Counted from the first letter of the stretch, positions 41,195-50,290 are shown. The stretch is 64,000 nucleotides of DNA from Ornithinicoccus hortensis (GCF_006716185.1 NZ_VFOP01000001.1:310001-374000), one strand, 5' to 3'. Program-made: numbers and translations. Notes: generated by a model from the letters alone, not told the origin.

Positions 41195-41575
41195 GTGACC
41201 GACCGTGCAGACCAACGCGGCTGGCTGGCCCGGACCGTGCTCCCGGGCGGCCAGGAGCCCGACCCCCGGTTCAGCCTGGCCAACGAGCGCACCTTCCTGG
41301 CCTGGATCCGGACCTCGATGGCGCTGTTGGCCGGGGGCATCGCGATCGAGGCCTTTGCCGTCGACCTGTTCGAGGTGCCGGTCCGCAAGGCGGTCGCGCT
41401 GCTCCTCATCGGTCTGGGCATGTTCGTCAGCGCCGGCGCGTTCGCCCGGTGGATCGGGGTCGAGCGGGCCATCCGGCGACGCGCCCCCCTGCCGCTGCCG
41501 CTGATCGCCCCCGTCCTCGGGGTCGGCGGGGCGATCGGGGCCCTGACCGTCGCCTACTTCATCGCGTTCCGATGA
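41195..41575 (+). CDS. DUF202 (YidH-like) membrane protein
   Basis: 126 residues, three transmembrane segments. The typical DUF202 opening is present: DPRFSLANERTFLAWIRTSMALLAGGIAIE. Function of the family is poorly known; YidH/VTC-related membrane domains occur here. Coupled to the next gene by ATGA, forming a pair of dissimilar DUF202 proteins. Confidence 0.88.
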   Translation: MTDRADQRGWLARTVLPGGQEPDPRFSLANERTFLAWIRTSMALLAGGIAIEAFAVDLFEVPVRKAVALLLIGLGMFVSAGAFARWIGVERAIRRRAPLPLPLIAPVLGVGGAIGALTVAYFIAFR

Positions 41576-41943
41576 GCGTCCCGTCCTGGGTGCCGCGTCC
41601 CCCGCTGCCGCCACCCACGCATACGGCGGTCGAGCTGGACCCGGGTCTGCAGCCCGAGCGGACCAGCCTGGCCTGGAGCCGGACCTGGCTGGCGATGGTC
41701 ACCGTGAGCGCCGTCTTCCTGCGGTGGCTGCCGCACTACGGGCCGTCCATGGTGCTGATCCCCGCGCTGACCCTCCTGGCGGCGGTCGGCATCGCCCTCA
41801 CCCAGCGCTACCGCACCCACCGGGACGTGCTCGGGATCCGGGACGAGGTCGGGGTCGCCGACCCGTGGCCTCCGCTGTTGCTCCTGGTCCTCGTGCTCCT
41901 GATCGGGGCCGCCGGCGTCTGGTTCGTCCTGCAAGCGCCCTGA
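41572..41943 (+). CDS. DUF202 family membrane protein (second)
   Basis: 123 residues, three membrane segments, with the DUF202 motif in the form LQPERTSLAWSRTWLAMVTVSAVFLRW. The Pro-rich N-terminus is cytoplasmic. Partner of the preceding gene; the two probably form a hetero-oligomer. Confidence 0.85.
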   Translation: MSVPSWVPRPPLPPPTHTAVELDPGLQPERTSLAWSRTWLAMVTVSAVFLRWLPHYGPSMVLIPALTLLAAVGIALTQRYRTHRDVLGIRDEVGVADPWPPLLLLVLVLLIGAAGVWFVLQAP

Positions 41944-41956
41944 GCCCCAGCGGGGC
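41944..41956. terminator. Short GC stem-loop between convergent genes
   Basis: GCCCC-AGC-GGGGC immediately after the DUF202 stop and before the end of the convergent glucan-branching-like gene. Small but perfectly placed to serve both directions; no T-tract. Confidence 0.35.
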
Positions 41957-41973
41957 GCAGGCCGTAGACGTGG

Positions 41974-43740
41974 TCAGCGCGTGTAGACGACCAGGCTGTA
42001 GGGGCCGATGTCGACCTTCGCGTGCGCGGGGAGCCCGCTGAACTCCCCTTCCTCCGCGACGAGGTCACCCGAGGCGTGGTCGCCGAACAGCGCGCTGTAG
42101 GTCCGGGCGTCGGAGTTGAACCGGAGCCGCCACGGGCCCGCCGCGGGCATGCCGATCACCCCGGCGCGGGCCTCCTGGCTGCCGTTGAGGACCACGACGA
42201 CGTCGTCCCGCTCCTCCGTGGTGCGCAACCAGGCGGCCAGCTTCGCCTCCTCGTCCAGGTGGAGCAGCGCGGTGTGCGAGCCGGACAGCCCGGCGCTGTC
42301 ACCCTCGTGGTTGCGGCGCAGGTGGATCAGGTCGCTGAACATCCGGACCACGTCCCGGAAGGCCTCGCCCCGCGGCCAGTCGAGCGGGACGTCGTCCCGG
42401 AACCACTCGTCCTCCAGGAACTCCTGCCCCTGGAAGATCATCGGGATGCCCGGGGAGGTCAGGGTCACCGCGGCGCCGAGCGTGGCCAGTTTCTGCGCCG
42501 CCCACCCCGAGGGGTTCTCGGCGTCGACCTCGTGGGTGACGCGGGCCTTGCCGTTCGCGACCTCGTCGTGGGACTCGGTGTAGATCACCCGGTCGAACGG
42601 GTGCGCGTACTCGAAGCTGACCGCGGCCAGCAGCGTCCGCATCGACCGCTGCGCGTCGTCCCCGGCGGTCAGGACCTCCCGCACCGGGTGCACGAACTGG
42701 TTGTCCCACTGGGCGTGGAAGGCGGCCCCCTCCGGGCCGGTCGAGGTGACGGCCCCGTCCCCGTGCAGGTCCTCGGCGATCATGATTGCGCCCGGGAACT
42801 CCTCCCGCACCGCGACCGCGACCTGACGCATCAGGTCCCACCCCTCGGGGATGTCCTTGCCGGTCCCGTCCACGCTGCGCATGTAGGGCGTCATGTCGAA
42901 CCGGAGCCCGTCGATGTGGTACCTGCGCAGCCACATCAGCGCGTTGTCCTGGATGAACTGCCGCACCTGCGGGCGCCCGTAGTCCGGCCGGGTCGCGCCC
43001 CAGGGGGTGTCCGCCCGGTGGTCGTTGTAGAAGTAGATGCCCCCGCCGCCGTTCTCGCTCCACCCGTCGAACTGCCACAGGTCGAGGTCGCTCGGTCCGA
43101 AGTGGTTGTAGACCACGTCCAGGATCACCGCGATGCCGTGCCGGTGGGCCTCCTTGACGAACGCCTTGAGCGCGTCCGGCCCCCCGTATGCCGACTCCAC
43201 CGCGAAGATGTGGGCCGGGTTGTAGCCCCAGGAGATGTCGCCGGCGAACTCCATCAGCGGCATCAGCTCGATGGCGTTGATGCCCAGGTCGCGCAGGTAG
43301 CCCAGCTTGCCCGCGGCCAGCTCCAGGTTCCCGGGGCCGCCCGGTCCCCCGACGAACGAGCCGATGTGGGTCTCGTAGATCACCAGGTCGTGGTGCGGCG
43401 GGCAACTGAAGTCGTCACCCTCCCAGTCGAACGTCGCGTCGTCGTAGACGATCCCGTTGCCCACCGAGTTCGTGACCATGCGGGCATACGGGTCGACGCG
43501 GTCGATCGTGGTGTCCCCGACCTGCAGACGGAACTGGTACTCGTCCCCGGCGGACGCCTCGGACACCTCCGCCGCCCAGTAGCCGTCCCCCTCGTGGGTC
43601 AACGAGTGGGTGTTGCCGGACCACTCGTCGAAGGTCCCGGTCACGGTGACCGCGTCGGCGTTCGGCGCCCAGACCCGGAACGAGGTGCCACCCTCGTGGG
43701 GGACGGCACCCATCCCGGGGTTGACCTCTGCTGCTGTCAT
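41974..43740 (-). CDS. GH13 alpha-amylase family, branching-enzyme-like
   Basis: 588 residues. N-terminal CBM48/E-set domain (about 1-100, GTSFRVWAPNADAVTVTGTFDEW), then the GH13 barrel: region I DVVYNHFG, region II GLRFDMTPY (nucleophile Asp about 281), region III MIAEDLHG (acid Glu about 321), region IV YTESHDEV (Asp about 391). SHDEV and overall shape resemble GlgB, but it is shorter than the about 730 residues of GlgB and lacks its extra N-terminal domain. It could branch or trim glycogen or trehalose-like glucans. Confidence 0.88.
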   Translation of the reverse strand: MTAAEVNPGMGAVPHEGGTSFRVWAPNADAVTVTGTFDEWSGNTHSLTHEGDGYWAAEVSEASAGDEYQFRLQVGDTTIDRVDPYARMVTNSVGNGIVYDDATFDWEGDDFSCPPHHDLVIYETHIGSFVGGPGGPGNLELAAGKLGYLRDLGINAIELMPLMEFAGDISWGYNPAHIFAVESAYGGPDALKAFVKEAHRHGIAVILDVVYNHFGPSDLDLWQFDGWSENGGGGIYFYNDHRADTPWGATRPDYGRPQVRQFIQDNALMWLRRYHIDGLRFDMTPYMRSVDGTGKDIPEGWDLMRQVAVAVREEFPGAIMIAEDLHGDGAVTSTGPEGAAFHAQWDNQFVHPVREVLTAGDDAQRSMRTLLAAVSFEYAHPFDRVIYTESHDEVANGKARVTHEVDAENPSGWAAQKLATLGAAVTLTSPGIPMIFQGQEFLEDEWFRDDVPLDWPRGEAFRDVVRMFSDLIHLRRNHEGDSAGLSGSHTALLHLDEEAKLAAWLRTTEERDDVVVVLNGSQEARAGVIGMPAAGPWRLRFNSDARTYSALFGDHASGDLVAEEGEFSGLPAHAKVDIGPYSLVVYTR

Positions 43741-43760
43741 CGGTGGTGCGCTCCTCGCGA

Positions 43761-43798
43761 TCGCCGGTAGGTCGGACGGGCAGCCACCCTACCGGCGA
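43761..43798 (-). terminator. Stem-loop between the VOC gene and the GH13 gene
   Basis: Perfect 11-base arms TCGCCGGTAGG (43761-43771) and CCTACCGGCGA (43788-43798) with a 16-base loop. It lies after the VOC gene stop and before the GH13 start on the minus strand, so probably ends the VOC transcript. Confidence 0.55.
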
Positions 43799-43809
43799 CG
43801 GTCGCCCGG

Positions 43810-44586
43810 TCAGTCCCGCTGGAGCACCGACAGCACGTTCCCCGCCGGGTCGGTGAACCACGCGATCAGCGGCCCGCCGCCGCGGTTGATGCCGAGCTCG
43901 TCCTGGTCCATGCCGTCGTAGCGCAGGAACTCCACGCCCTGGCCGGCGAGCTCCCGGACCGCCGCCTCCACGTCCGCGACCGGGAAGTTGAGGATCGTGT
44001 AGGTCGCCGGCGCGTGATCGGCCTTCGGGTAGACGAGGACCTGACGTCCCCCGAGGGCGATGGTCAACAGGCCCATCTCGTCCTCCCGCAGGACCCGCAG
44101 CCCGAGCACCCCGCCGTAGAACGCCTCGGCCGCGGCCAGGTCGTCGACCGAGAACCCGCTGAACGCCTCCGAGGCCAGGAGCCCCCCGGGCAGGGGCCCG
44201 TCCGCCCCCTCCATCGAGGCGCGGTGCTCGTCGCTGAGCTGGATGGCCTGGACGTAGTTGCCGTCGGGGTCCTGCACGGTCACGAAGAGGCTGCCATGTC
44301 GGTCCTCCACGGGGGAGACCAGCTCGCTGCCCCGCTCCGTGGCCCGGTCGGCGACGCCCTGCACGTCGTCCACGTCGAAGCTCAGGATCGTCCGCGCCGG
44401 GTCCGGGTGGCTGGCCTGGACGTCGTCCCGCCGGTCGATGAAGAGGTAGAAGTCCCCGCCGTACCCGAGGATCCGGTAGTCCCCCTGGCGGTCGTCGCTG
44501 CGCGGCGGCAGCACGGCCGTGTACCACGCGTGCAGCCGGTCTGGGTCGGTCGTGCCCAGCATCGCGCTGCCGAGGATGGTGCTCAT
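43810..44586 (-). CDS. VOC family protein, two glyoxalase-like domains
   Basis: 258 residues with two vicinal-oxygen-chelate modules (about 5-120 and 135-258). Each has the beta-alpha-beta-beta-beta arrangement: GSAMLGTTDPDRLHAWYTAVL ... TVQDPDGNYVQAIQLS and FSGFSVDDLAAAEAFYGGVLGLRV ... WFTDPAGNVLSVLQRD. Metal ligands are partly replaced, so it may be a binding or resistance protein rather than a lyase. Confidence 0.87.
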   Translation of the reverse strand: MSTILGSAMLGTTDPDRLHAWYTAVLPPRSDDRQGDYRILGYGGDFYLFIDRRDDVQASHPDPARTILSFDVDDVQGVADRATERGSELVSPVEDRHGSLFVTVQDPDGNYVQAIQLSDEHRASMEGADGPLPGGLLASEAFSGFSVDDLAAAEAFYGGVLGLRVLREDEMGLLTIALGGRQVLVYPKADHAPATYTILNFPVADVEAAVRELAGQGVEFLRYDGMDQDELGINRGGGPLIAWFTDPAGNVLSVLQRD

Positions 44587-44743
44587 CGTCGCCTCCTGTG
44601 TCGTTCCGTGTCGTTCTGTCTGCTTCGTCTGCCCGGGTCCTGCGTCGCAGGTTGCCGGTCATCCGGCCGTTCACAGGGGTCCGACCGTCGACGACCCGGG
44701 AACTCATCGGTGGCCGGCTCCCCGATGGTGGCAGGCTGTCCCG

Positions 44744-45553
44744 GTGCACGTGTTGCGACCAGGGACCCGGCTCACCGAGGACCCGGAGGTACGAGGGGCC
44801 TGGCTGCTCGAGATGGGCGGTGCGGCCCAGTCCTGCGTGGACCCTTCCGACCCCACCAACCTGGTCTTCGACTACGTGCGCCGGATCGGCGACGCACTCG
44901 ACCTGCACGCCGACCCGGGCCTGCCGCTGCGGGTCGTGCACGTGGGCGGCGCCGCCATGACGTTGCCGCGCTACCTGGTCGCGACCCGGCCGCGCTCGTC
45001 GCAGATCGTGCTCGAGCCCGACGCCGAGCTCACCGCCTTCGTCCGCGCCCACTTGCCGCTCCCACCGCGCAGCGGGGTCCGCGTCCGCCCGCTCGACGGC
45101 ATGGCCGGGGTGAGCGCCATGCCCGACGACTACGCCGACGCCGTCGTGGTCGACGCGTATGCCGGGGACCGGGTCCCCCCGGAACTCACCACGACGACCT
45201 TCCTGTCCCAGGTGCACCGGGTGCTGCGGTCCGACGGGACGGTCCTGATGAACCTGGCCGACCAGGCGCCCCTGGGCTACCTGCGCCGGTCGGTGGCCGG
45301 GGTCCGGGAGTTGTTCGCCGACGTCCTCGTCTCCGGCGAGCCTGCCGTGCTGCGGGGCCGCCGGTTCGGCAACCTGCTCGTGCTGGGGAGCCCGGGCAGG
45401 CTGCCGGTCGCCGACCTGCGCCGCCGAGCGGCCGGGTCCGCCTTCCCCTACAGGGTCACCCACGGCGAGGCGCTCACCCGGCTGGTCGGCTCGGCCCGAC
45501 CGTTCACCGACGGCGACAGCGCACCGTCGCCGGCACCACCGAAGGGCTGGTGA
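44744..45553 (+). CDS. Spermidine synthase-like methyltransferase-fold protein
   Basis: 269 residues from GTG 44744 (GTG 44750 also possible). Rossmann methyltransferase fold with PLRVVHVGGAAMTLPRYLV as the glycine loop, IVLEPDAELTAFV with the acidic ribose-binding residue, DYADAVVVDAYAGDRVP and LMNLADQAP. It resembles the SpeE-like proteins of Actinobacteria that lack the polyamine N-terminal domain. Real substrate unknown. Its last codons and stop lie in a 26-bp tandem repeat. Confidence 0.8.
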   Translation: MHVLRPGTRLTEDPEVRGAWLLEMGGAAQSCVDPSDPTNLVFDYVRRIGDALDLHADPGLPLRVVHVGGAAMTLPRYLVATRPRSSQIVLEPDAELTAFVRAHLPLPPRSGVRVRPLDGMAGVSAMPDDYADAVVVDAYAGDRVPPELTTTTFLSQVHRVLRSDGTVLMNLADQAPLGYLRRSVAGVRELFADVLVSGEPAVLRGRRFGNLLVLGSPGRLPVADLRRRAAGSAFPYRVTHGEALTRLVGSARPFTDGDSAPSPAPPKGW

Positions 45554-45594
45554 CCCCCGCACCACCGACTGTCTGGTGACCTACGCACCACCGA
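45533..45594. repeat. 26-bp tandem repeat spanning a stop codon
   Basis: Units begin at 45533, 45559 and 45585 with GCACCACCGA; the first two continue with a CTGGTGACC block, the third breaks off. Each full unit contains the inverted arms CACCA / TGGTG. Unit 1 encodes the last residues (APPKGW-stop) of the SpeE-like protein, unit 2 would encode APPTVW-stop, so the C-terminus and stop were duplicated. Confidence 0.75.
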
Positions 45595-45670
45595 GGTACC
45601 GAACCCGGTTCCCGCAGCCTGTGGGCATGGGTGTGGCCCGGCCGGTGCGGCCGGGTCTGGGGCGTGGTGG

Positions 45671-46957
45671 TCATAAGTGCCAGGTGACGCCGGTCTCGGT
45701 GATGGTCGCCGTCAGGTCCTTCTCGTGGACGATGGTGTGGTGCCGCCCGCAGAGGAGCGCGAGGTTCAGGAGGCAGGTCTTGCCGCCCCGGGACCACCAG
45801 ATGACGTGGTGCGCGTCGCACCACTGTGGAGGCACGCTGCAGCCCGGGAATGAGCAGTGACCGTCGCGGCGGTAGAGGCCCAGGAGCTGCTTCTCGGTGG
45901 CGTACCGGGTCGGGGTCACGGTCTCCAGGAGCTCGCCGTCCTTGCCCAGGATCATCGGGACCAGGTCGGCTTGGCAGGCCAGCTTGCGGACCACTGTCGG
46001 GGTCAGGTGCCGCCCGTCCAGGGTGCTGCCGTCGCCCAGCAGCATGTCGGTCAGGTCGTCCAGCCCCACGAGCAGCATCAATTTGGCCTTGGCGGTGCCA
46101 GGGCTGCCAGCGGGAGCGCCGACCCCGCGACCGAGGACGGCGATCAGCGCGTCGTACCGTCGTTGGGTCGGGGTCCGCGGGTCCGGTCCCTCGGCGTCGG
46201 GGGCGGGTGCGGCCAACGGCGAGGACATGACCTGACGGAAGTACGCGGCGCCCTCGGGCTCGCAGGTGACCACGAACCGGACCAGGCTCCCGTCGGCCAG
46301 GGACGACTCATGCACCCCGCGGCTCTCCCGGACCGCTTGCTCCCGGGCCTTGGCCTCCCGTGCCGGCAGTGCGACCGAGATCAACTTGTCGGTCACCGCC
46401 TGCAGGTCCCGGTCGGTGAACTCGGGCCGGGATGCCGCCTCGAGCAGGATCTGCACGTCCTGCTCGTACACCGCCGGCTCCGTGGCCGGCTTGACCCGTT
46501 GCAGTGCCCGCAGCACCTTCGCCGCCCGCCGCACGGGCAGTCCCCCGGTGGCCAGGGCGTCACGGATCGGGGCGTGTGCCGGGTCGGCGCAGGCCTTCAC
46601 GACCCGGACCAGGTCGCCGACCTCGCCGGGAGCCGCCCACGGGCACTGGGCCAGGACCCAGTCATAGAGCGACAGGCCGGCCTCGTCGGGTAGTCCGCGG
46701 GTCTCGGCCTCGGTGGCCACCGCGACCAGGACCCGGTCCAGGCTCGACCGCAAGTCGCCCAGGGTCTGCAGGTGCCCGGCCAGGTCACCGCTCCCGGCCC
46801 GGGGCAGGAACTGCGTCCCGAGCTCGGCCCAGTCCAACGAGCGGGCGGCATCGCCCAGCGGGCCGCCCAGGACCGCCAGCCCGGGCTCGTGCAGCAGCGC
46901 GAGAGCCTCCTCGGGGCTGCCCCCGCGGATCACGTTGCCGTCCCACCCATCTGCCAT
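45671..46957 (-). CDS. DUF222/HNH endonuclease-domain protein (13E12-type)
   Basis: 428 residues from ATG 46957; a longer frame to 47149 exists, but the promoter-like DNA at 46959-46970 argues against it. The DUF222 domain covers about residues 35-330. The C-terminal HNH nuclease has two Cys pairs and the catalytic His pair: CSFPGC, CDAHHVIWWSRGG, LLNLALLCGRHH. Such 13E12-repeat proteins are multicopy in Actinobacteria and often damage-inducible. No mobile element borders it. Confidence 0.9.
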   Translation of the reverse strand: MADGWDGNVIRGGSPEEALALLHEPGLAVLGGPLGDAARSLDWAELGTQFLPRAGSGDLAGHLQTLGDLRSSLDRVLVAVATEAETRGLPDEAGLSLYDWVLAQCPWAAPGEVGDLVRVVKACADPAHAPIRDALATGGLPVRRAAKVLRALQRVKPATEPAVYEQDVQILLEAASRPEFTDRDLQAVTDKLISVALPAREAKAREQAVRESRGVHESSLADGSLVRFVVTCEPEGAAYFRQVMSSPLAAPAPDAEGPDPRTPTQRRYDALIAVLGRGVGAPAGSPGTAKAKLMLLVGLDDLTDMLLGDGSTLDGRHLTPTVVRKLACQADLVPMILGKDGELLETVTPTRYATEKQLLGLYRRDGHCSFPGCSVPPQWCDAHHVIWWSRGGKTCLLNLALLCGRHHTIVHEKDLTATITETGVTWHL

Positions 46958-46958
46958 A

Positions 46959-46970
46959 GAACAAACGTAC
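46959..46970 (-). promoter_or_regulatory. Possible LexA (SOS) box and -10 of the HNH gene
   Basis: GAACAAACGTAC matches the actinobacterial SOS core GAAC-N4-GTTC with one mismatch, two bases upstream of the ATG. The minus-strand TACGTT (46970-46965) fits a TANNNT -10 for a leaderless transcript, so LexA binding would cover the promoter. Confidence 0.4.
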
Positions 46971-47158
46971 AACCAGCCACCGACAGACCACCTGACCAGC
47001 ACAAACGCCGAATCGACCACCGCGGCGGCGCCCCGTGGCCAGTTGGTCGAGGGGTCGCTGCCCGACTGGTTGTGAAGGGGACGCCCAGGGCCCTGCGGCT
47101 CGGGGCGAGACCCCCCGCACGGCCCAGCGTCATCAGGCTGCGAGGACAATCCGCACGG

Positions 47159-48034
47159 TCAGGCGACGACCCAGCGACCCCGCTTCTCGTCACGCTGGGC
47201 GACACCGGTGGCGACCAGCGCCTCCCACTCCTCGATGGACATAGTCCGGCCCCACCGCTCGGCGAACACGTTGGCGTTCCGGACGAGCCGGTGCACGTCG
47301 CCCTCCCCGGGGCTGGCGGCCGGTCGGAACTGTCGGTAGGCGGGGACCCCGCCGACCCGCACCACCGTCCCACCCGCGCTGGACACCACCCGGGCAAAGT
47401 CCTCGTCCACGCCCTCGGCCCCCCGGAACCTTGGGCAGAAGCCACCCGTGCCCCGGAAGCCCTCTGCGGTGAGCGCGAAGGAGTCCCCGAAGACCGCGCG
47501 GGATGCGACCTCGACCTCCCGGTACCCCTCCGGCAGCAGCGGCTCCACGTCGACGGCCTGGGGCTCCAGGCGATAGACCGGGTACCCGATCACCGGTGAG
47601 GGCGGCGGCAGTTCGCGCACCTCTCCGCACCACAGGACCGGGGCGGTGTGGTCCGCGGTGCCGACGAGGTCGGCATACCGCTCGACGAGTCTCGGCCCGG
47701 GGATGCACCGGACCGACACGAAGATCAGCACGTCCGCGCCGGCGTCCATGGCGACGGTCGCCCCCAGGTTGCGGGCCGCGGCCAACGGCAGCCGCGCAGG
47801 GTCCGTCGTCTGCGCGGCCCGGGTGATGGTGCGCCAGCGGTCGGAGGTGATCGGCAGCCGCCCACGCGAGACGTCCGGATCCGCCATCCCGATCACGACG
47901 TGCAGGTCGGGGACGCGACTGCCCACGGCGATCCCGCCCACGTGCCCCATGAGCTCGTCGTGCTGGCCACTGACTGCGGTAATGACGGCGACGCGGCCCC
48001 GCTCCCGAGCTGTCGTCATACGATCCGTTGTCAT
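47159..48034 (-). CDS. Glycosyltransferase-like protein (family 2 / Glyco_transf_7C type)
   Basis: 291 residues. GT-A-like N-terminus (VAVITAVSGQHDELMGHV), LAAARNLGATVAMDAGADVLIFVSVRC where the DxD-like site is altered to Val-Ser-Val, and the galactosyltransferase C-terminal pattern FRGTGGFCPRFRGAEGVDEDFARVV. No polysaccharide locus surrounds it. An isolated gene; substrate unknown. ATG 48034, with a second ATG five codons later. Confidence 0.75.
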   Translation of the reverse strand: MTTDRMTTARERGRVAVITAVSGQHDELMGHVGGIAVGSRVPDLHVVIGMADPDVSRGRLPITSDRWRTITRAAQTTDPARLPLAAARNLGATVAMDAGADVLIFVSVRCIPGPRLVERYADLVGTADHTAPVLWCGEVRELPPPSPVIGYPVYRLEPQAVDVEPLLPEGYREVEVASRAVFGDSFALTAEGFRGTGGFCPRFRGAEGVDEDFARVVSSAGGTVVRVGGVPAYRQFRPAASPGEGDVHRLVRNANVFAERWGRTMSIEEWEALVATGVAQRDEKRGRWVVA

Positions 48035-48108
48035 CCCTGCCCGCCTTTCGATGGTGCGTCGGCCGACGGCCCGGCGTGAGCGTAGGCAGGCCCCCTCTTC
48101 CGGCGGTA

Positions 48109-48132
48109 CACCCCTAAGGGTGGAAATACGCT
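48109..48132 (+). promoter_or_regulatory. Palindrome and predicted -10 before an orphan response regulator
   Basis: CACCCCTAAGGGTG (48109-48122) is a dyad with arms CACCC/GGGTG; TACGCT (48127-48132) fits a -10 with 6 bases to the ATG. The dyad sits 4 bases upstream of the -10, a good place for autoregulation by the LuxR-type protein that follows. Confidence 0.45.
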
Positions 48133-48138
48133 GGGAGC

Positions 48139-48834
48139 ATGAGTCTTCACAGTGCCGGCCCGCGCATCCGCGTGGTCCTCGCGAACGACGTCGAGGTCGT
48201 GGTCCACGGTCTGGCGCAGATGCTGGCCCCCTACAGCGACATCATCGAGGTCGTCGACCTCGATGTGGCGTTGGAAGATCCCTCCGGGCCGACGGCCGAC
48301 ATCACGCTGTACGACACCTTCTCCCAGGGGCAGGCCGACGGGGACGGCATCGATCTCACGCTGGAGGACGACCGGGGCGGCCGACTCGTGGTCTTCTCCT
48401 GGAACACCGAGCCGGACCTGATCCAGAAGGCCCTGCAGAAGGGTGCCCGTGGCTACCTGACCAAGTCGCTCCCGGCCGCGGAGCTGGTGGCCGCGCTGCA
48501 GGAGATCCACACCGGCCAGATCGTCGTCCAACCCGGCCCCGACCACCACCCGACGGACCCCGTCGGCGGCGACTGGCCGGGCCGCACGAAGGGGCTCACG
48601 GCACGGGAGGCCGAGGTCATCTCGCTGGTCAGCCAGGGCCTGCCGAACCACGAGATCGCGGTCCGCTGCCGCCTGAGCATCAACTCGGTGAAGTCCTACA
48701 TCCGCACGTCCTACCGCAAGATGGGGGTGTCCACCCGTGCCCAGGCGGTGCGCTGGGGGATCGAGCACGGCATGCTGCCGCGACGGGACCGTCCGGGCCA
48801 CCAGGAACAGGAACGGTCACGCACGGGAGGGTGA
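48139..48834 (+). CDS. Orphan LuxR-family response regulator
   Basis: 231 residues. Receiver-like domain (about 8-125) with IRVVLANDVEVVVHGLAQML; the phospho-acceptor Asp is probably in ITLYDTF (about residue 59), and the switch Lys is in GYLTKSLPA. GerE/LuxR HTH at about 153-215 (LTAREAEVISLVSQGLPNHEIAVRCRLSINSVKSYIRTSYRKMG). No histidine kinase is near. The receiver lacks the usual acidic pair in its first loop (ANDVE), so phosphorylation is uncertain. Confidence 0.9.
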   Translation: MSLHSAGPRIRVVLANDVEVVVHGLAQMLAPYSDIIEVVDLDVALEDPSGPTADITLYDTFSQGQADGDGIDLTLEDDRGGRLVVFSWNTEPDLIQKALQKGARGYLTKSLPAAELVAALQEIHTGQIVVQPGPDHHPTDPVGGDWPGRTKGLTAREAEVISLVSQGLPNHEIAVRCRLSINSVKSYIRTSYRKMGVSTRAQAVRWGIEHGMLPRRDRPGHQEQERSRTGG

Positions 48835-48858
48835 GGCGCCGCGTGGCACCACGGACCG

Positions 48859-49485
48859 TCAGCGGACGGGAGCCCCCGTTGCCTGTACGACCTGCTCCCG
48901 CGTCACGCCAGGTGCGCACTCGACCAGGCGGAAGTGGTCGCCGGCCACGTCGAGCACCGCGAGGTCCGTGACGATCCGCTGCACCACCCGCTGCCCGGTG
49001 AGCGGCAGGTCGCACTCGGTCAGCAGCTTGGGCGAGCCGTCCTTGGCCTGGTGGTCCATCAGCACGATGACCTTCTTGGCGCCGTGCACGAGGTCCATCG
49101 CGCCACCCATCCCCTTGACCATCTTGCCGGGGATCATCCAGTTGGCCAGGTCGCCGGAGGTGGAGACCTGCATCCCCCCGAGGACCGCCACGTCGATGTG
49201 CCCGCCGCGGATCATCGCGAAGCTCGTCGGGGAGTCGAAGAACGAGGCACCGTGCGCGACGGTGACCGTCTCCTTGCCGGCGTTGATCAGGTCCGGGTCG
49301 ACCTCCTCCTCCAGCGGGTAGGGACCCACGCCGAGGATGCCGTTCTCGGACTGCATCACGATGTGTATGCCGTCAGGCAGGTAGTTCGGGATGAGCGTCG
49401 GCAACCCGATGCCCAGGTTGACGTACTGGTCGGCCTCGAGCTCCAGCGCGGCGCGCGCGGCCATCTCCTCGCGGGTCAGCGCCAT
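48859..49485 (-). CDS. scoB: 3-oxoacid CoA-transferase subunit B
   Basis: 208 residues. Active-site Glu in [11 protein letters not shown], plus [17 protein letters not shown] and [15 protein letters not shown], all standard for SCOT beta subunits. Moves CoA from succinyl-CoA to acetoacetate or 3-oxoadipate. One base from subunit A, and with the thiolase upstream it makes a ketone-body or aromatic/fatty-acid end pathway. Confidence 0.94.
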   Translation of the reverse strand: MALTREEMAARAALELEADQYVNLGIGLPTLIPNYLPDGIHIVMQSENGILGVGPYPLEEEVDPDLINAGKETVTVAHGASFFDSPTSFAMIRGGHIDVAVLGGMQVSTSGDLANWMIPGKMVKGMGGAMDLVHGAKKVIVLMDHQAKDGSPKLLTECDLPLTGQRVVQRIVTDLAVLDVAGDHFRLVECAPGVTREQVVQATGAPVR

Positions 49486-49486
49486 C

Positions 49487-50278
49487 TCAGGCCTCCTTGC
49501 TCGTCGCGTCGGCAGGGGGCTGGGCCCCCCGTGTGGTGCGCTTTTCGATCCGCTTCCGGGCGGCCTCCTCGGGGCTCAGCTCCACCACCCGCTGCACGAA
49601 GACTCCGGGCAGGTGCACCGCGTCGGGGTCGATCTCGCCGGCCTCCACGACCTTCTCCGCCTCGACGATCGTGAGCCGGCCGGACATCGCCGCCGCCGGG
49701 TTGAAGTTGCGCGCCGCGGCGTGGAAGACCACGTTGCCGTGCCGGTCGGCGACGGCGGCCCGCACGAGGGCGATGTCGGCGACGATCGCCTCCTCCAGGA
49801 CCATAGGACGCCCGCCGAGGTCCCGGACCTCCTTGGGCGCGGACGCCTCGGCGATCGACCCGTCCGTGTGGTAGCGGGTCGGCAGGCCGCCCTCGGCGAC
49901 CTGGGTGCCGACGCCGGTCGGGGTGAAGAACGCCCCGATCCCCGCGCCACCGGCCCGCAACCGTTCGGCGAGGGTGCCCTGGGGGGTGAGTTCGACGTGC
50001 AGCTCGCCGGCGAGGTACTGCCGGGCGAACTCCTTGTTCTCCCCCACGTAGGAGGCGATGACCCGGTCGATGCGGCGTGCCTCCAGCAGCAGCCCGAGGC
50101 CCGCGCCGTCGACCCCGCAGTTGTTGGAGACCACCGTCAGCCGGTCCGCGCCCTGCTCGAGCAGCGCGTCGATCAGGATCCAGGGGATCCCGGCCAACCC
50201 GAAGCCGCCGACCGCGACCATTGATCCCGACGGGATGTCGGCGACAGCCTCGCCCGCCGTGCCAAAGACCTTGTCCAC
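49487..50278 (-). CDS. scoA: 3-oxoacid CoA-transferase subunit A
   Basis: 263 residues, GTG start. [23 protein letters not shown] carries the glycine loop of the alpha subunit; [18 protein letters not shown] and [38 protein letters not shown] complete the family pattern. It forms the transferase with the next gene. Confidence 0.94.
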   Translation of the reverse strand: MDKVFGTAGEAVADIPSGSMVAVGGFGLAGIPWILIDALLEQGADRLTVVSNNCGVDGAGLGLLLEARRIDRVIASYVGENKEFARQYLAGELHVELTPQGTLAERLRAGGAGIGAFFTPTGVGTQVAEGGLPTRYHTDGSIAEASAPKEVRDLGGRPMVLEEAIVADIALVRAAVADRHGNVVFHAAARNFNPAAAMSGRLTIVEAEKVVEAGEIDPDAVHLPGVFVQRVVELSPEEAARKRIEKRTTRGAQPPADATSKEA

Positions 50279-50290
50279 CGCTCAGTCCAC

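Noticed and set aside
46958-47149. Longer N-terminus for the HNH protein
   Set aside because: It would read through the AT-rich promoter-like segment and adds low-complexity sequence before the DUF222 domain.
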